This document shows, one piece after another, positions 50,424-62,805 of a stretch of DNA of 64,000 bases. The translations under genes and the position numbers were made by a program. The DNA is from Syntrophales bacterium (GTDB lineage Bacteria; Desulfobacterota; Syntrophia; Syntrophales; UBA5619), in contig JALNYO010000003.1 in the NCBI GenBank assembly GCA_023229765.1, positions 1 to 64,000 on the forward strand, given 5' to 3'. The stretch's first letter is position 1. Each line of letters opens with the position of its first letter. The notes beneath the pieces are model-generated. The model was given only the letters and a program-made list of their open reading frames with translations. It had not been told where the DNA came from and ran no database searches.

Positions 50424-50479
50424 GACGCGGCACTTTCTCAATAATTGCTGCCGACTTAAGGATGGAGGCGGTGGAAAAG

Positions 50480-50647
50480 ATGGGGAAAGGCAATAAACAT
50501 CTGTGCGAGTGGAAAAAAGGGGAAATTTCCGATGAGCTTGACAAACTCAAGAAAATAGTCGGGAAGCCCAAATACATCTGCCTGAAATGTGCAAGGGTGG
50601 CAACCGACGCCAGTTATTTGCACAAACCGGAAGAACTGAATGATTAG
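50480..50647 (+). CDS. Small Cys-containing protein
   Basis: A 55-residue protein (MGKGNKHLCEWKKGEISDEL, then GKPKYICLKCARVATDASY). One Cys plus a CXXC pair suggests a zinc ribbon or knuckle. GGAGG lies 11 bases upstream of the ATG at 50480; an ATG at 50462 is also in frame. Function unknown. It follows mltA closely. Confidence 0.6.
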   Translation: MGKGNKHLCEWKKGEISDELDKLKKIVGKPKYICLKCARVATDASYLHKPEELND

Positions 50648-50655
50648 AATAGCTC

Positions 50656-51036
50656 GTGTTTGGGAGGATAAAAAATGATCAAAAGAGTCTTGATCGCCCG
50701 CGCATTCTCCAGCCGCTTACGGTTGCCCGGAGCGGCAGGGGCTATTTCCTCGTTGTCGGGGAGCGGCGGCTGCTGGCGGCCCGGCTGTTCGGGCTGGTGA
50801 CCGTTCCCGTCCGGGTGATTCCTACGCTCCAAAGGCAGCAGGATGCTCTCTCGCTGCAATTGATCGAGAACCTCCAGCGGGAAGATTTGAACCCGATGGA
50901 CCTGGCGCAAGGTCTTCTGGCCTACTGGAAATCCCGGCACGGGGATGTTCCCATAGACGAAATTATCAACGCGTTTGTCATCTCCGACAGGAGCCCGGAG
51001 AGGCTGCAAATCTTCCACAATCTGCTGACAACATGA
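50656..51036 (+). pseudogene. ParB-like nuclease-domain gene, broken
   Basis: The frame shows a clear ParB/Spo0J N-terminal core: RILQPLTVARSGRGYFLVVGERRLLAARLFGLVTVPVRVI and LSLQLIENLQREDLNPMDLA. It has no ribosome-binding site or proper start. The only good start, ATG at 50675 with GGGAGG upstream (MIKRVLIAR), is in another frame, so a frameshift or small deletion separates start and core. The helix-turn-helix half expected downstream is absent, and the frame stops on the ATGA where a later reading frame opens. Probably a remnant. Confidence 0.65.
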
Positions 51037-51074
51037 CTACGAATCTGCGGGATCAATTGCAGAGGTGCACCTCA

Positions 51075-54000
51075 ATGAGAAAAAATCTGACAGTTATTAT
51101 TCTCGCAGCAGTAGGTTTGCTGACCGTTTTCTTCCTCACTTTTTATATCCACCAGACAAACAAGGAACGCGTTCTCTCCCAATTTAACAATACTCAGCTC
51201 CTGATTGCCCGGCAGACTACCAGGCAAATCGAATCTTACCTTCGTTTCCGTTCCTCTGATCTCCGGAGGTTCTTTTCTTCCGCCGCCCTGCAGGACCCTG
51301 GCAGGAAAAAGATGACAGTCGATATCCTGTCGAACTTCGAACGCTTAAAGAGGTTTAACATTAAGGAGATATCTCTTCTTGACGAAAAAGGAACAGCCTC
51401 CTATTCCACGACTGCAATGGCCATTGGAGAAAATCATTCTCAAGATAACTTCTTCTCCTGGGCAAGAGACCCGGTAAACAAAGGATCGGTCTGGATTTGG
51501 TATGAGAAGGGGGAGAGACAGCGCATACCAGTGACTGCAGGAAGCCCTGTTTCCACCCATATCGGGATTTTCCTTGCCACCCCGCTGTATCGGGAATCCG
51601 CCGCCGGAGGTCGTCAAAAGCCTGGAGACAAATTCGCCGGCGCTCTGATGTTTAAGGTCGATCTGGAGAAAATGGTTGCTGAGCAGTCAATCGTATTCAC
51701 TCCGCTGATGAAATCGCACAAGTTCTGGATCATGGATAAGGAAGGAACGGTTTTGCTGCAATCCGAGCACCCGGAGATGGTGATGAGAAACATCCGGGAA
51801 AAGGATGGAACCTGCAATCAATGCCATGCTTCCTTCAATCATATTGAGATGATGCTGGGGAAAACGGAAGGCGTCACGGAATATCAACTAAAGGGAGAGC
51901 CAAAGAAATTGGCGGCCTTTGCTTCGATGTCCGTTGAGAACGTCTCGTGGATCGTCGTAGAGAACGCGCCGTTGGACGAGGTGACGGCTTTCGTGTGGAA
52001 AGATTTCAAAAAGACCCTTTTGCTCCTCGGCATCGTGGTGTTCATCCTCGGCATCGCCTTTTTCTGGGCGTACAGGAACTACCGTGGAAGAGTGGACCAC
52101 GAGACGCTTATCAATACATTGTTGAGCATCTCGTTATTGGATATCCATCTTGAAGAACAATTGGCCAAGATGCTTGAGACCATTATTTCCATCTCCTGGC
52201 TTAAAGTGGAAGCAAAAGGATGTATCTTTCTGGTCAAAGAAAAATCCGATGTGCTGGTTATGGTGGTCCAAAAGGGTCTATCCCCATTGTTGGCGACAAC
52301 ATGTGCAGAAGTTCCGTTTGGCCGCTGTATCTGCGGTCGAGCCGCCCTGAAAGGAGAAATCGAGTTTGTCAAAAACGTTGATGAGCGCCATGAAAATCTA
52401 TTCGGGAGTGTCTCTCCGCATGGTCACTACTGTGTTCCAATCAAGTTCCACGGCAAAGTACTGGGGGTTCTGAATCTGTACTTGAGGGCCGGGCATCGCA
52501 GAGACAAAAGGGAAGAGGAATTTCTCAAAGCGATCACGGATGTAGTGGCCGGTATCATAGAGAGAAAGAGGGCGGAGGAAGAGTTGCAACTGAGCGAAGA
52601 ACGCTTCAGACGCATCTTTGATGAAGGACCTGTCGGGATGATTTTGGCAAATCCGGATTACACGATTATCGCGGTGAATAAAGTGTTATGCGGATTGTTG
52701 GGGTATAGCGAGCAGGAACTTGCAGATCAAAGCATTGCAGATATCACATGCGAAGAAGACAGAGAGAAGGATAGAGAATTTTCAGCACAATTATTCGCAG
52801 ACAGCCTCCCCGTGCTTCACTTGGAAAAGCGGTATGTCAGAAAGGACGGAGGAATCATGTGGGCTAAAATTACCGCCTCTGCCCTCCATGGGAAAGAAGA
52901 TAACATGCTTTACGGTCTGATTATCATTGAGGACCTCACGGAAAGCAAGAAGGCGACAGAAAAAATTCACCTTCTGCATTATTATGACAGCCTAACCGGG
53001 TTGCCAAACCGCACATTTCATAAAGAGCTTATAAAAAGATCAATTGAACATGCCCATCGCCATAAAGAGATATTTGCCCTGATTTACATTGGATTAGATA
53101 ATTTCCAGCGGATTAACGATACGCTCGGATATAACATCGGAGATATTCTGCTGAAGGCTGTTGCTGACAGACTTACCCACTCTTTGCGAAAAAGCGACGA
53201 CGTTGCCAGATCAGATGAAGGTGAAGCAGTGAGTGCTGTATCTCGATGCGGTGGAGACGAGTTTATCGTATTGGTGCATGATCTCAACCAGGCTCAGGGC
53301 GCCGCAATAGCCGCTCGTCATTTACTTGAGGAAATATCCACCTCCTATGATCTGAACGGTCGCGAGGTTTTTATGACTGCCAGCATCGGCATTGCCTTGT
53401 ATCCTGATGACGGAACGGATGTTGACGACCTACTGAAAAACGCCGAAAAGGCCATGAGATGCACAAAGAGCGAAGGGAAAAGCAACTATCAATTTTATTC
53501 GGGATCAATGAATTCCTTTGTTCTGGAACTCCTGACACTGGAAAGCGACCTGCACATGGCTCTGGCGCGGAACGAACTGGTACTCTACTACCAGCCGAAG
53601 GTAGACGCGGCAACGCGAATGGTTAAAGGAATGGAAGCGCTGATCCGCTGGAAACATCCCGATAGAGGCTTGATTCCGCCCCTGCAGTTTATTCCCCTGG
53701 CCGAAACAAGCGGCCTCATTATCCCTATCGGAGAGTTTGTCATACGTACCGTCTGTGGGCAAATCAAAACATGGCAGGAAGCCGGTTACCAACGGATAAA
53801 CATTGCCCTGAATTTGTCGAGCCGCCAGTTTGATCAACAGAACCTGATAGAAATAGTTAAGGAGGCATTACAGGACACCATGATTTCTCCGCAGTGCCTG
53901 GAGTTGGAAATAACGGAGAGCGTCATTATGCGGAACCCGGAGAAGGCTATTCAGATATTGACTGAACTAAACGCGCAGGGCATAGGGATTTCGATTGATG

Positions 54001-54299
54001 ATTTCGGCACGGGATATTCATCGTTGAGCTATTTGAAACGGCTGCCGCTGGATTATTTAAAGATAGATCAGTCCTTTGTAAAGGGTCTGGCGTCCGACCC
54101 AAAAGATCAGGCGATAGTCAAGACGACGATCGCTATGGCGCACAGTCTGAATTTGAAAACCATTGCCGAAGGCGTGGAGACGGAAGAGCAGTTGTCCTTC
54201 CTGCAGGAACACGAATGCGACGAAATTCAGGGATACTTGTTTAGCCGGCCTTTGCCGGCAGAGGAGATCCCAGGGATATTGGCGAAAGGATACCTGTAA
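51075..54299 (+). CDS. c-Heme-sensing GGDEF/EAL protein
   Basis: A 1074-residue membrane protein for cyclic-di-GMP turnover. Helix 1 at about 5-25, a periplasmic region to about 310 with a c-type heme motif CNQCH at 247-251, helix 2 at 314-333. Then a GAF-like domain (345-500), a PAS domain (about 510-635, ERFRRIFDEGPVGMILANPD), a GGDEF domain with intact CGGDEF, and an EAL domain with intact MEALIRW and DDFGTGYSSLSYLK. Both catalytic motifs are complete, so either activity may be used. The ATG at 51075 has AGAGGTG seven bases upstream; a start at 51033 would overlap the ParB remnant. Probably senses redox state or a heme ligand; inferred. Confidence 0.88.
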   Translation: MRKNLTVIILAAVGLLTVFFLTFYIHQTNKERVLSQFNNTQLLIARQTTRQIESYLRFRSSDLRRFFSSAALQDPGRKKMTVDILSNFERLKRFNIKEISLLDEKGTASYSTTAMAIGENHSQDNFFSWARDPVNKGSVWIWYEKGERQRIPVTAGSPVSTHIGIFLATPLYRESAAGGRQKPGDKFAGALMFKVDLEKMVAEQSIVFTPLMKSHKFWIMDKEGTVLLQSEHPEMVMRNIREKDGTCNQCHASFNHIEMMLGKTEGVTEYQLKGEPKKLAAFASMSVENVSWIVVENAPLDEVTAFVWKDFKKTLLLLGIVVFILGIAFFWAYRNYRGRVDHETLINTLLSISLLDIHLEEQLAKMLETIISISWLKVEAKGCIFLVKEKSDVLVMVVQKGLSPLLATTCAEVPFGRCICGRAALKGEIEFVKNVDERHENLFGSVSPHGHYCVPIKFHGKVLGVLNLYLRAGHRRDKREEEFLKAITDVVAGIIERKRAEEELQLSEERFRRIFDEGPVGMILANPDYTIIAVNKVLCGLLGYSEQELADQSIADITCEEDREKDREFSAQLFADSLPVLHLEKRYVRKDGGIMWAKITASALHGKEDNMLYGLIIIEDLTESKKATEKIHLLHYYDSLTGLPNRTFHKELIKRSIEHAHRHKEIFALIYIGLDNFQRINDTLGYNIGDILLKAVADRLTHSLRKSDDVARSDEGEAVSAVSRCGGDEFIVLVHDLNQAQGAAIAARHLLEEISTSYDLNGREVFMTASIGIALYPDDGTDVDDLLKNAEKAMRCTKSEGKSNYQFYSGSMNSFVLELLTLESDLHMALARNELVLYYQPKVDAATRMVKGMEALIRWKHPDRGLIPPLQFIPLAETSGLIIPIGEFVIRTVCGQIKTWQEAGYQRINIALNLSSRQFDQQNLIEIVKEALQDTMISPQCLELEITESVIMRNPEKAIQILTELNAQGIGISIDDFGTGYSSLSYLKRLPLDYLKIDQSFVKGLASDPKDQAIVKTTIAMAHSLNLKTIAEGVETEEQLSFLQEHECDEIQGYLFSRPLPAEEIPGILAKGYL

Positions 54300-54396
54300 A
54301 CCGGGAAGGCGCGTATTTTGGGCTGCGGGGCAAGCGCATCATTAACGGCGCAGTTTTCGATAACGGGGAGCAGCCTCTTTCAACCCTGTTGCTTGG

Positions 54397-54422
54397 GGGA
54401 GTGGCGTAATTCCGCCACTCCC
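54397..54422. terminator. Hairpin between convergent genes
   Basis: A perfect 10-bp stem GGGAGTGGCG / CGCCACTCCC with loop TAATTC, between the GGDEF/EAL gene and the chemoreceptor remnant. Weak T-run on both sides. Confidence 0.6.
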
Positions 54423-54496
54423 AAAATCACGATATAATTAATCAATACAAGAATGTGAAAAAGTTTTGCCCTGCAAAAAAAGAGGGAAAAGCCGAA

Positions 54497-55198
54497 CTAA
54501 AAATCCTTGAATTCGTCGTCTCCATCCATCGGGATAACTTGCTCGGGGCGAACAATCTTCGCGCCGGAAGCGATCATTTTCCCCGATTTTCGGGATACGG
54601 GAAGCGACTTGGCCTTCCCTCCCGTTTTCGCCGTCAGGGCCGCTTTGGGGCGGCGCGAAGGGGTGATATTTCCCGACACAGAGGCGCCGCCGGCATTGCT
54701 TCCCAGGACTATGGTCATTATGTCGCCGACAAAGCCCTTCATCTGCATAGCCTGGGCATTGAGCTCCTCAGAGGCGGAGGCAGACTCCTCGGCGTTGGCC
54801 GCATTCTGCTGGACAACCTTGTCCATCCCGGCAATCGCCTTGCTGATCTGCCCGATTCCCTGCGCCTGCTCATCCGACGCCGCAGCGATCTCGCCGATCA
54901 GCTCGCCTACCTTTTTGGAGCTTTTGGCCACTTTGGCAAACGCATCGCTCGTGCGCACGACAATCGCCGAGCCGTTCTTGATCCGCTTTATCGAATCATC
55001 AATCAGATTCGCCGTGCTTTTCGCCGCTTCCGCCGACCGCAAGGCCAGATTGCGGACTTCGTCGGCAACGACGGCAAAGCCCGCCCCCGCCTCCCCGGCT
55101 CGGGCCGTCTCCACCGCCGCGTTCAAGGCCAGCAGGTTCGTCTGAAACGCGATCTCATCTTTTATTTTCATCCTTTGCGAGCTAATTGACAATCTCAC
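54497..55198 (-). pseudogene. Methyl-accepting chemotaxis protein, 5'-truncated
   Basis: Only the C-terminal signalling half survives: DEIAFQTNLLALNAAVETARAGEAGAGFAVVADEVRNLA is the hairpin tip that contacts CheW/CheA, followed by the descending helix and tail (233 residues at most). The sensor, membrane helices and ascending helix are missing. Family likeness stops about 35 bases from a copy of repeat family A (55201-55278), so a deletion or insertion tied to that element probably broke the gene. cheW lies just beyond the repeat on the same strand, as expected for a former cheW-mcp pair. Confidence 0.85.
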
Positions 55199-55200
55199 CA

Positions 55201-55278
55201 GGTAATTGCAAAACTCCCCATTCTGTCATTCCCGCAACGATTCTGCGCGGGAATGACAGATGGTTTTGCAATTGCCTC
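55201..55278 (-). repeat. Dispersed inverted-repeat element, family A copy 3 (short)
   Basis: A 78-bp copy, inverted relative to copies 1 and 2. It keeps both ends (AATTGCAAAACTCCCCATT and its partner ATGGTTTTGCAATTGCCTC) and one perfect central hairpin (GTCATTCCCGC / GCGGGAATGAC); the middle present in the longer copies is deleted. It sits at the broken 5' end of the chemoreceptor gene. Confidence 0.85.
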
Positions 55279-55328
55279 TCACAATTATGTTTTTCAAATT
55301 GCCTTTTCGCGCCGGCAAGTCACTTTTT

Positions 55329-55832
55329 TTATGCGGCACTTTCCATCATATTGAGCTCTTCCCTGTTTAGAACCCGGTCCATATCGAGGAGGATCTTTAC
55401 CCCGCCGCCAATTTTCGCCATCCCCAGGATATATTCGGTATCGAGATGCGCCCCGAAGACGGGGGTATCTTCAATATCGCCCCCCTTTACGTTCAATACC
55501 TCCGATACCGAATCAACGATGATCCCGATGAGCAGACGCCCCGCCCCGCCGGAAATCTCGACGACGACTATGCAGGTGCGCTCCGTGTGGTCAGCCTCCG
55601 CCATATCGAATTTCAACCGCAAATCGAGTACCGGGATCACCTTTCCCCGCAGGTTGATTACCCCTTTCACATAGGGAGGCATCCGGGGAATCGTGGTAAT
55701 CGTCATCATCCCAATGATCTCCTTGACCTTCAGGATTCCAATCCCATACTCCTCCCCGGCAAGCGAAAAGGTCAAATACTTGCCTTCCCGGGTTGCCGCC
55801 CTCCCATCCTTATTTGTTATCGTGCCATCCAT
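55329..55832 (-). CDS. cheW: Chemotaxis adaptor CheW
   Basis: A 167-residue adaptor that links chemoreceptors to the kinase CheA. GKYLTFSLAGEEYGIGILKV, TIPRMPPYVKGVINLRGKVIPVLDLR and IVDSVSEVLNVKGGDIEDTP are the standard CheW blocks. The ATG at 55832 has AGGGGG six bases upstream. The receptor gene downstream is broken; no cheA is seen in the window. Confidence 0.92.
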   Translation of the reverse strand: MDGTITNKDGRAATREGKYLTFSLAGEEYGIGILKVKEIIGMMTITTIPRMPPYVKGVINLRGKVIPVLDLRLKFDMAEADHTERTCIVVVEISGGAGRLLIGIIVDSVSEVLNVKGGDIEDTPVFGAHLDTEYILGMAKIGGGVKILLDMDRVLNREELNMMESAA

Positions 55833-55936
55833 TCTTTTCCCCCTTTGTTTGCGAAGATTCCCCATAACCCGCGCAAAAACCGTTTCCAATAGACTGTATT
55901 TACAACAATTTCGTAGAATGCTTGAGCAAAACGGAT

Positions 55937-58453
<2,517 letters not shown>

Positions 58454-58597
58454 ATCTTACCTCCATTGCTGCCCAAACCCGAATTTCCATCTGCCGCAAT
58501 CATTTGGCGTTTTGAAATTTGCAGGAGCTTTCGTATTACTATTTTTGCGGAAATGACAAAACGGGGCGTTTGTTTAAAAGCCAATCTGTCCGCTTCG

Positions 58598-61234
58598 TTA
58601 CAGCAGTCCGGCCAGCTTTTCCAGCGCCTGTTCCAGAAATTCCGGGTGGGGGCCGCCGGCCTGCGCCATGTCGGGACGGCCGCCGCCCTTGCCGCCGACT
58701 GTGGGGGCGATCTGGCCGATGATCTTTCCGGCATGGTAGCGTTCGGAGAGGTCCTTGGTGACGAGGCACAGCAGCATCGCCTTGTCGTCAACCCGGCTGC
58801 CGAGGAGAATTACGCCCGAGCGGAGGCGATCCCTGAGCTTGTCGCCGAAATCGCGGAGCGCCTTCGCGTCGGAGGCATTCACGACGGCCGCAAGCATGTT
58901 GATTCCGTTCACCTGCCGGACTTTTTCCAGCAGATCTCCGGAATCCTGCGCCGCTATTTTGGCCTTCAGCGCATCGCTTTCTTTTTCCAGATCACGTTGA
59001 ATGTGCAGGAGTTTTTCAGTTTTTTCCGCCGTTTCGAAGGGGCTGCATTTCAAAAGCGCCGACGACCGGCGGAGTTCCTCCTCGAGGCGCCCGGCATAAG
59101 CCGCAGCGCCCCGTCCGGTAAGGGCTTCAATCCGGCGCACCCCGGCCGCAACGGACGATTCGTGGATAATTTTGAAAAATCCGATATCTCCGGTTCGGGC
59201 CACATGCGTGCCGCCGCAGAGCTCCCGGCTGAAGGCGCCCATCTGGAGAACCCGGACCCGGTCGCCGTACTTTTCGTCGAAGACCGCTGTCGCGCCGGTC
59301 TTGATGGCTTCAGCAAGCGGCAGCACCCTGGTTTCCACCGGGACATTCGCCCGAATCATCGCGTTTACCCGCTCCTCCACCCGGCCCAGTTCTTCCTCGG
59401 AAATCCGCGAAAAATGGGTGAAGTCGAAGCGCAGCCGCTCCGGGTTGACGAGCGACCCGGACTGCTTTACGTGCTCCCCCAGTACCTCTTTCAGCGCCGC
59501 CTGGAGCAGATGGGTTCCGGAGTGGTTGGCTTCCGTATCCCTTCTTTTCCCCGTATCTACGAAAAGATCGGCCTGATCTCCGGTTTTTATCTTGCCTTTG
59601 ACGACCTTGCCGACATGGCTGACCAGGTTGTCGAGCGGCCTTTTTGTGTCGGTCACGGCAAATTCGAATCCTGCCCCCGTGATGAGCCCCGTGTCGCCGA
59701 TTTGCCCACCGACCTCACCGTAGAAAGGCGTATGCGCAACAATAAGTTCCGCCTCCGTTCCTTCCGCTATCTCTTCCGCCCTCTGACCTGCGACCAGGAT
59801 GGCGCTGATTGCGGAACGCCCCGTTGTCACGCCCCCGTAGCCGGAGAACTCCGACACGATTCCCCCCAGCGTAAGTTGCCGATATACCTCGGAAATGGCC
59901 GCTTCGCCGCTTCCCTTCCACGACTCGCGGGCCTTCTTTCGCTGGAGGTTCATCGCCCGTTCGAAACCCTCCATGTCGAGCGAGAGATTGTCACGGCGGA
60001 CGATATCTTCTGTCAGGTCAACGGGAAAACCGTAGGTGTCGTAAAGTTTGAAAACTACCTCGCCGGGGATTATAACTTTCCCCGCCGTTTTGAGGGCGGC
60101 TGTCTCCTCCTGGAGGATGCGGAGTCCGGCATCGAGGGTTTCGATGAAGCGCTGCTCCTCGCTTTCAACAACCTTCTGGATATATGATGCCTTGGCAAGC
60201 AAATCGGGGTAGGCCCCCTGCATCTCGTCAATAACTGCCCCGCATACCTCGTGTAAAAACGGGCGGTTCATGCCGATGAGCTTTCCGTGCCGCGCCGCCC
60301 GGCGGAGAATCCGTCTCAGGACGTAGCCCCGCCCCTCGTTGCTGGGGATGACCCCGTCGCCGATCAGGAAGGCGACGGAGCGGCTGTGGTCGGCGATGAC
60401 GCGGAGGGAGATGTCGGATTCCTCATTGCTGCCGTAGGCATGGCCGCTGATTTCGGAGATGAAGCGGATGATGCCGGCAAAGAGGTCGGAGTCGTAATTG
60501 CTTTTCACCCCCTGGGCGACCGCGGCGAGGCGTTCGAGCCCCATGCCGGTGTCGATATTGGGCCGCGGCAACGGGGTGAGCGTCCCGGACTGGTCGCGGT
60601 CAAACTGGGTGAAGACAAGGTTCCATATCTCAAGGTGGCGGTCGCATTCGCAGTAGATGTCACACTCGGGCCTGCCGCACCCTGTTTCCTTCCCCTGGTC
60701 GTAGATGATCTCGGAGCAGGGGCCGCAGGGGCCGGTATCCCCCATTGTCCAGAAATTGGTCTTTTCCCCCATCCGGACGATCCGCTTTTCGGGGACCCCC
60801 ATCTCGTCGCGCCAGATGCGCAGCGCCTCTTCGTCATCTTTATAGACCGTCACCCAGAGTCTTTCCTTGTCTAGGCCGATCACCTCGGTCAGGTATTCCC
60901 ACGCCCAGGCGATCGCCTCTTTTTTGAAGTAATCCCCGAACGAAAAGTTCCCCAGCATTTCAAAAAATGTGTGATGACGGGCTGTTACACCGACATTTTC
61001 CAGGTCGTTATGCTTTCCGCCCGCCCGCACGCATTTCTGCGAGGTGGCCGCCCGGGTGTAGCCCCGCTCCTCCAGCCCCAGAAAACTGTTTTTGAACTGC
61101 ACCATCCCGGCGTTTGTAAAAAGGAGGGTCGGATCGTCCTTGGGGACAAGCGGGGAACTGCCGACTATCGTGTGTCCCTTGCTTTTAAAGAATTGCAGAT
61201 AACTGTCCCGTATTTCACTGCCCGTCATCGTCAT
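58598..61234 (-). CDS. alaS: Alanyl-tRNA synthetase
   Basis: An 878-residue class II synthetase of full family length. Catalytic core: FFKSKGHTIVGSSPLVP, TNAGMVQFKNSFLG, RHHTFFEMLGNFSFGDYF and GDTGPCGPCSEI. The editing domain has the metal-binding HSGTHLL and CGGTHVARTGDIG, so mischarged Ser/Gly-tRNA clearance is intact; the C-terminal DHHA1 domain ends GGGRPDMAQAGGPHPE. Starts inside the end of recX (20-base overlap), with AGGAGG upstream, so the two are coupled. Confidence 0.97.
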   Translation of the reverse strand: MTMTGSEIRDSYLQFFKSKGHTIVGSSPLVPKDDPTLLFTNAGMVQFKNSFLGLEERGYTRAATSQKCVRAGGKHNDLENVGVTARHHTFFEMLGNFSFGDYFKKEAIAWAWEYLTEVIGLDKERLWVTVYKDDEEALRIWRDEMGVPEKRIVRMGEKTNFWTMGDTGPCGPCSEIIYDQGKETGCGRPECDIYCECDRHLEIWNLVFTQFDRDQSGTLTPLPRPNIDTGMGLERLAAVAQGVKSNYDSDLFAGIIRFISEISGHAYGSNEESDISLRVIADHSRSVAFLIGDGVIPSNEGRGYVLRRILRRAARHGKLIGMNRPFLHEVCGAVIDEMQGAYPDLLAKASYIQKVVESEEQRFIETLDAGLRILQEETAALKTAGKVIIPGEVVFKLYDTYGFPVDLTEDIVRRDNLSLDMEGFERAMNLQRKKARESWKGSGEAAISEVYRQLTLGGIVSEFSGYGGVTTGRSAISAILVAGQRAEEIAEGTEAELIVAHTPFYGEVGGQIGDTGLITGAGFEFAVTDTKRPLDNLVSHVGKVVKGKIKTGDQADLFVDTGKRRDTEANHSGTHLLQAALKEVLGEHVKQSGSLVNPERLRFDFTHFSRISEEELGRVEERVNAMIRANVPVETRVLPLAEAIKTGATAVFDEKYGDRVRVLQMGAFSRELCGGTHVARTGDIGFFKIIHESSVAAGVRRIEALTGRGAAAYAGRLEEELRRSSALLKCSPFETAEKTEKLLHIQRDLEKESDALKAKIAAQDSGDLLEKVRQVNGINMLAAVVNASDAKALRDFGDKLRDRLRSGVILLGSRVDDKAMLLCLVTKDLSERYHAGKIIGQIAPTVGGKGGGRPDMAQAGGPHPEFLEQALEKLAGLL

Positions 61235-61715
61235 GAACCGCTTCTTCCTCCTGTTCGTTGATTGTGCGCAGGATAAGCTCCAGGGGAAACCCCTTGCCCA
61301 TCAAGTTCCTGATTAATCGTGCCTTTTCCTTTTCTTCTGTCCTTCCGGACGTCTGTCCCGGAAGGCGTTTCCCCAGTAAGCGCCTGATTCGTTCCGCTTC
61401 GTCCATCTCTTCGTCAACCGCAGCGATTGCCGCTGCCCGGAGATCAGCGGCGACCCCCTTTTCCTGCAGGTCGAAGGCTATCCTGCGATTTCCGGCCAGT
61501 CGGTTTGTCGCCAGCGCCCTTGCCCGCTGCCGGGCGAACTCCCCATCGTTGATATATCCAAGCTCCCGGCATCTAACGATTACGTCCTCGAGAACGGCCG
61601 GGGCGAAATTCCCCGACTTCAGTTTCAGGCGCAGTTCCCTTTCGCTGTGAGCCCGGATTCCCAACAGTCGGAAGGCCTTTTCTTTGGCCTTTGCGAAGTC
61701 GCGCTCTTCGTCCAT
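61215..61715 (-). CDS. recX: RecX, RecA regulator
   Basis: A 166-residue helical-repeat protein that caps and modulates RecA filaments. ALRLLGIRAHSERELRLKL-type N-terminus (FRLLGIRAHSERELRLKLK) and LGYINDGEFARQRARALA are diagnostic. It starts two bases after the recA stop and overlaps alaS, forming a recA-recX-alaS operon as in many bacteria. Confidence 0.93.
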   Translation of the reverse strand: MDEERDFAKAKEKAFRLLGIRAHSERELRLKLKSGNFAPAVLEDVIVRCRELGYINDGEFARQRARALATNRLAGNRRIAFDLQEKGVAADLRAAAIAAVDEEMDEAERIRRLLGKRLPGQTSGRTEEKEKARLIRNLMGKGFPLELILRTINEQEEEAVHDDDGQ

Positions 61716-61717
61716 CC

Positions 61718-62749
61718 TTATTTGGCGCTTTCCACGACGTCCGCTTTTTTATGTCCGATGCCGAGCTTCTCTAATAATTCGGTTTCGATTTTCTTCATCG
61801 TGTCTGTGTTTTCCTTCAGGAAGGTGCGGGTGTTATCCCTTCCCTGGCCGAGTCTGTCACCGTTGTAGGAGTACCAGGCGCCGCTTTTTTCGATGATTCC
61901 CTTGTCGCTTGCCAGATCAATCAAGTCTCCCTCTTTCGAGATTCCCTCCCCGAAAATGATATCAAATTCCGTTTCCCGAAACGGCGGGGCAACCTTGTTT
62001 TTCACCACCTTGACGCGGGTGCGGAAGCCGATGACATCCTGCCCGGATTTGAGCGCGGTTACCTTGCGGATGTCAAGGCGCATCGTGGAGTAGAATTTGA
62101 GCGCGTTCCCGCCGGTCGTCGTTTCCGGGTTGCCGAAGAAAACGCCGATCTTCATCCGGAGCTGGTTGATGAAGATCACAGTTGTTTTTGACTTGCTGAT
62201 GCTGCCGGTCAATTTTCTCAGCGCCTGCGACATCAGCCGCGCCTGAAGGCCCATCTGGGCGTCGCCCATTTCCCCTTCGATTTCCGCCTTGGGAACCAGC
62301 GCGGCGACCGAATCGACAACCAGAATATCGAGCGCCCCGCTGCGCACGAGGGTCTCGCAGATTTCCAGCGCCTGTTCCCCGGTGTCGGGCTGGGAGATCA
62401 GAAGATCGTCGGTGTTGACGCCAATCTTGCGCGCATAGACGACGTCGAGGGCGTGCTCGGCGTCAATGAACGCCGCAAGTCCGCCCAGCTTCTGCGCCTC
62501 GGCGATGATGTGCAGCGAGAGGGTTGTCTTCCCGCCGGACTCGGGGCCGAAGATCTCGATGATCCTGCCACGGGGGACGCCGCCCGTGCCGAGGGCGATA
62601 TCGAGGCTGATCGAGCCCGTCGGGATGGCGGGAATATCGGAGATCACCTCGTTTCCCCCCAACCGCATAATCGCACCCTTGCCAAACTGCTTTTCAATCT
62701 GCGAGATCGCCAGATCAACCGCCCGTGCCCGTTCCGTATCTGCTGCCAT
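61718..62749 (-). CDS. recA: Recombinase RecA
   Basis: A 343-residue strand-exchange ATPase. Walker A reads GPESGGKTT, slightly different from the common GPESSGKTT; LLISQPDTGEQALEI, VDSVAALVPKAEIEGEMGD and the L2 loop area INQLRMKIGVFFGNPETTTGG are typical. The ATG at 62749 (MAADTERARA) follows GGAGG; a longer frame from 62785 is not needed. A LexA box was not identified in the short upstream gap. Confidence 0.97.
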   Translation of the reverse strand: MAADTERARAVDLAISQIEKQFGKGAIMRLGGNEVISDIPAIPTGSISLDIALGTGGVPRGRIIEIFGPESGGKTTLSLHIIAEAQKLGGLAAFIDAEHALDVVYARKIGVNTDDLLISQPDTGEQALEICETLVRSGALDILVVDSVAALVPKAEIEGEMGDAQMGLQARLMSQALRKLTGSISKSKTTVIFINQLRMKIGVFFGNPETTTGGNALKFYSTMRLDIRKVTALKSGQDVIGFRTRVKVVKNKVAPPFRETEFDIIFGEGISKEGDLIDLASDKGIIEKSGAWYSYNGDRLGQGRDNTRTFLKENTDTMKKIETELLEKLGIGHKKADVVESAK

Positions 62750-62805
62750 AGACGCCTCCTTTTTTCCCTTTATCAATGATATCAAACGCTTCAGTTATTA
62801 CTTCG

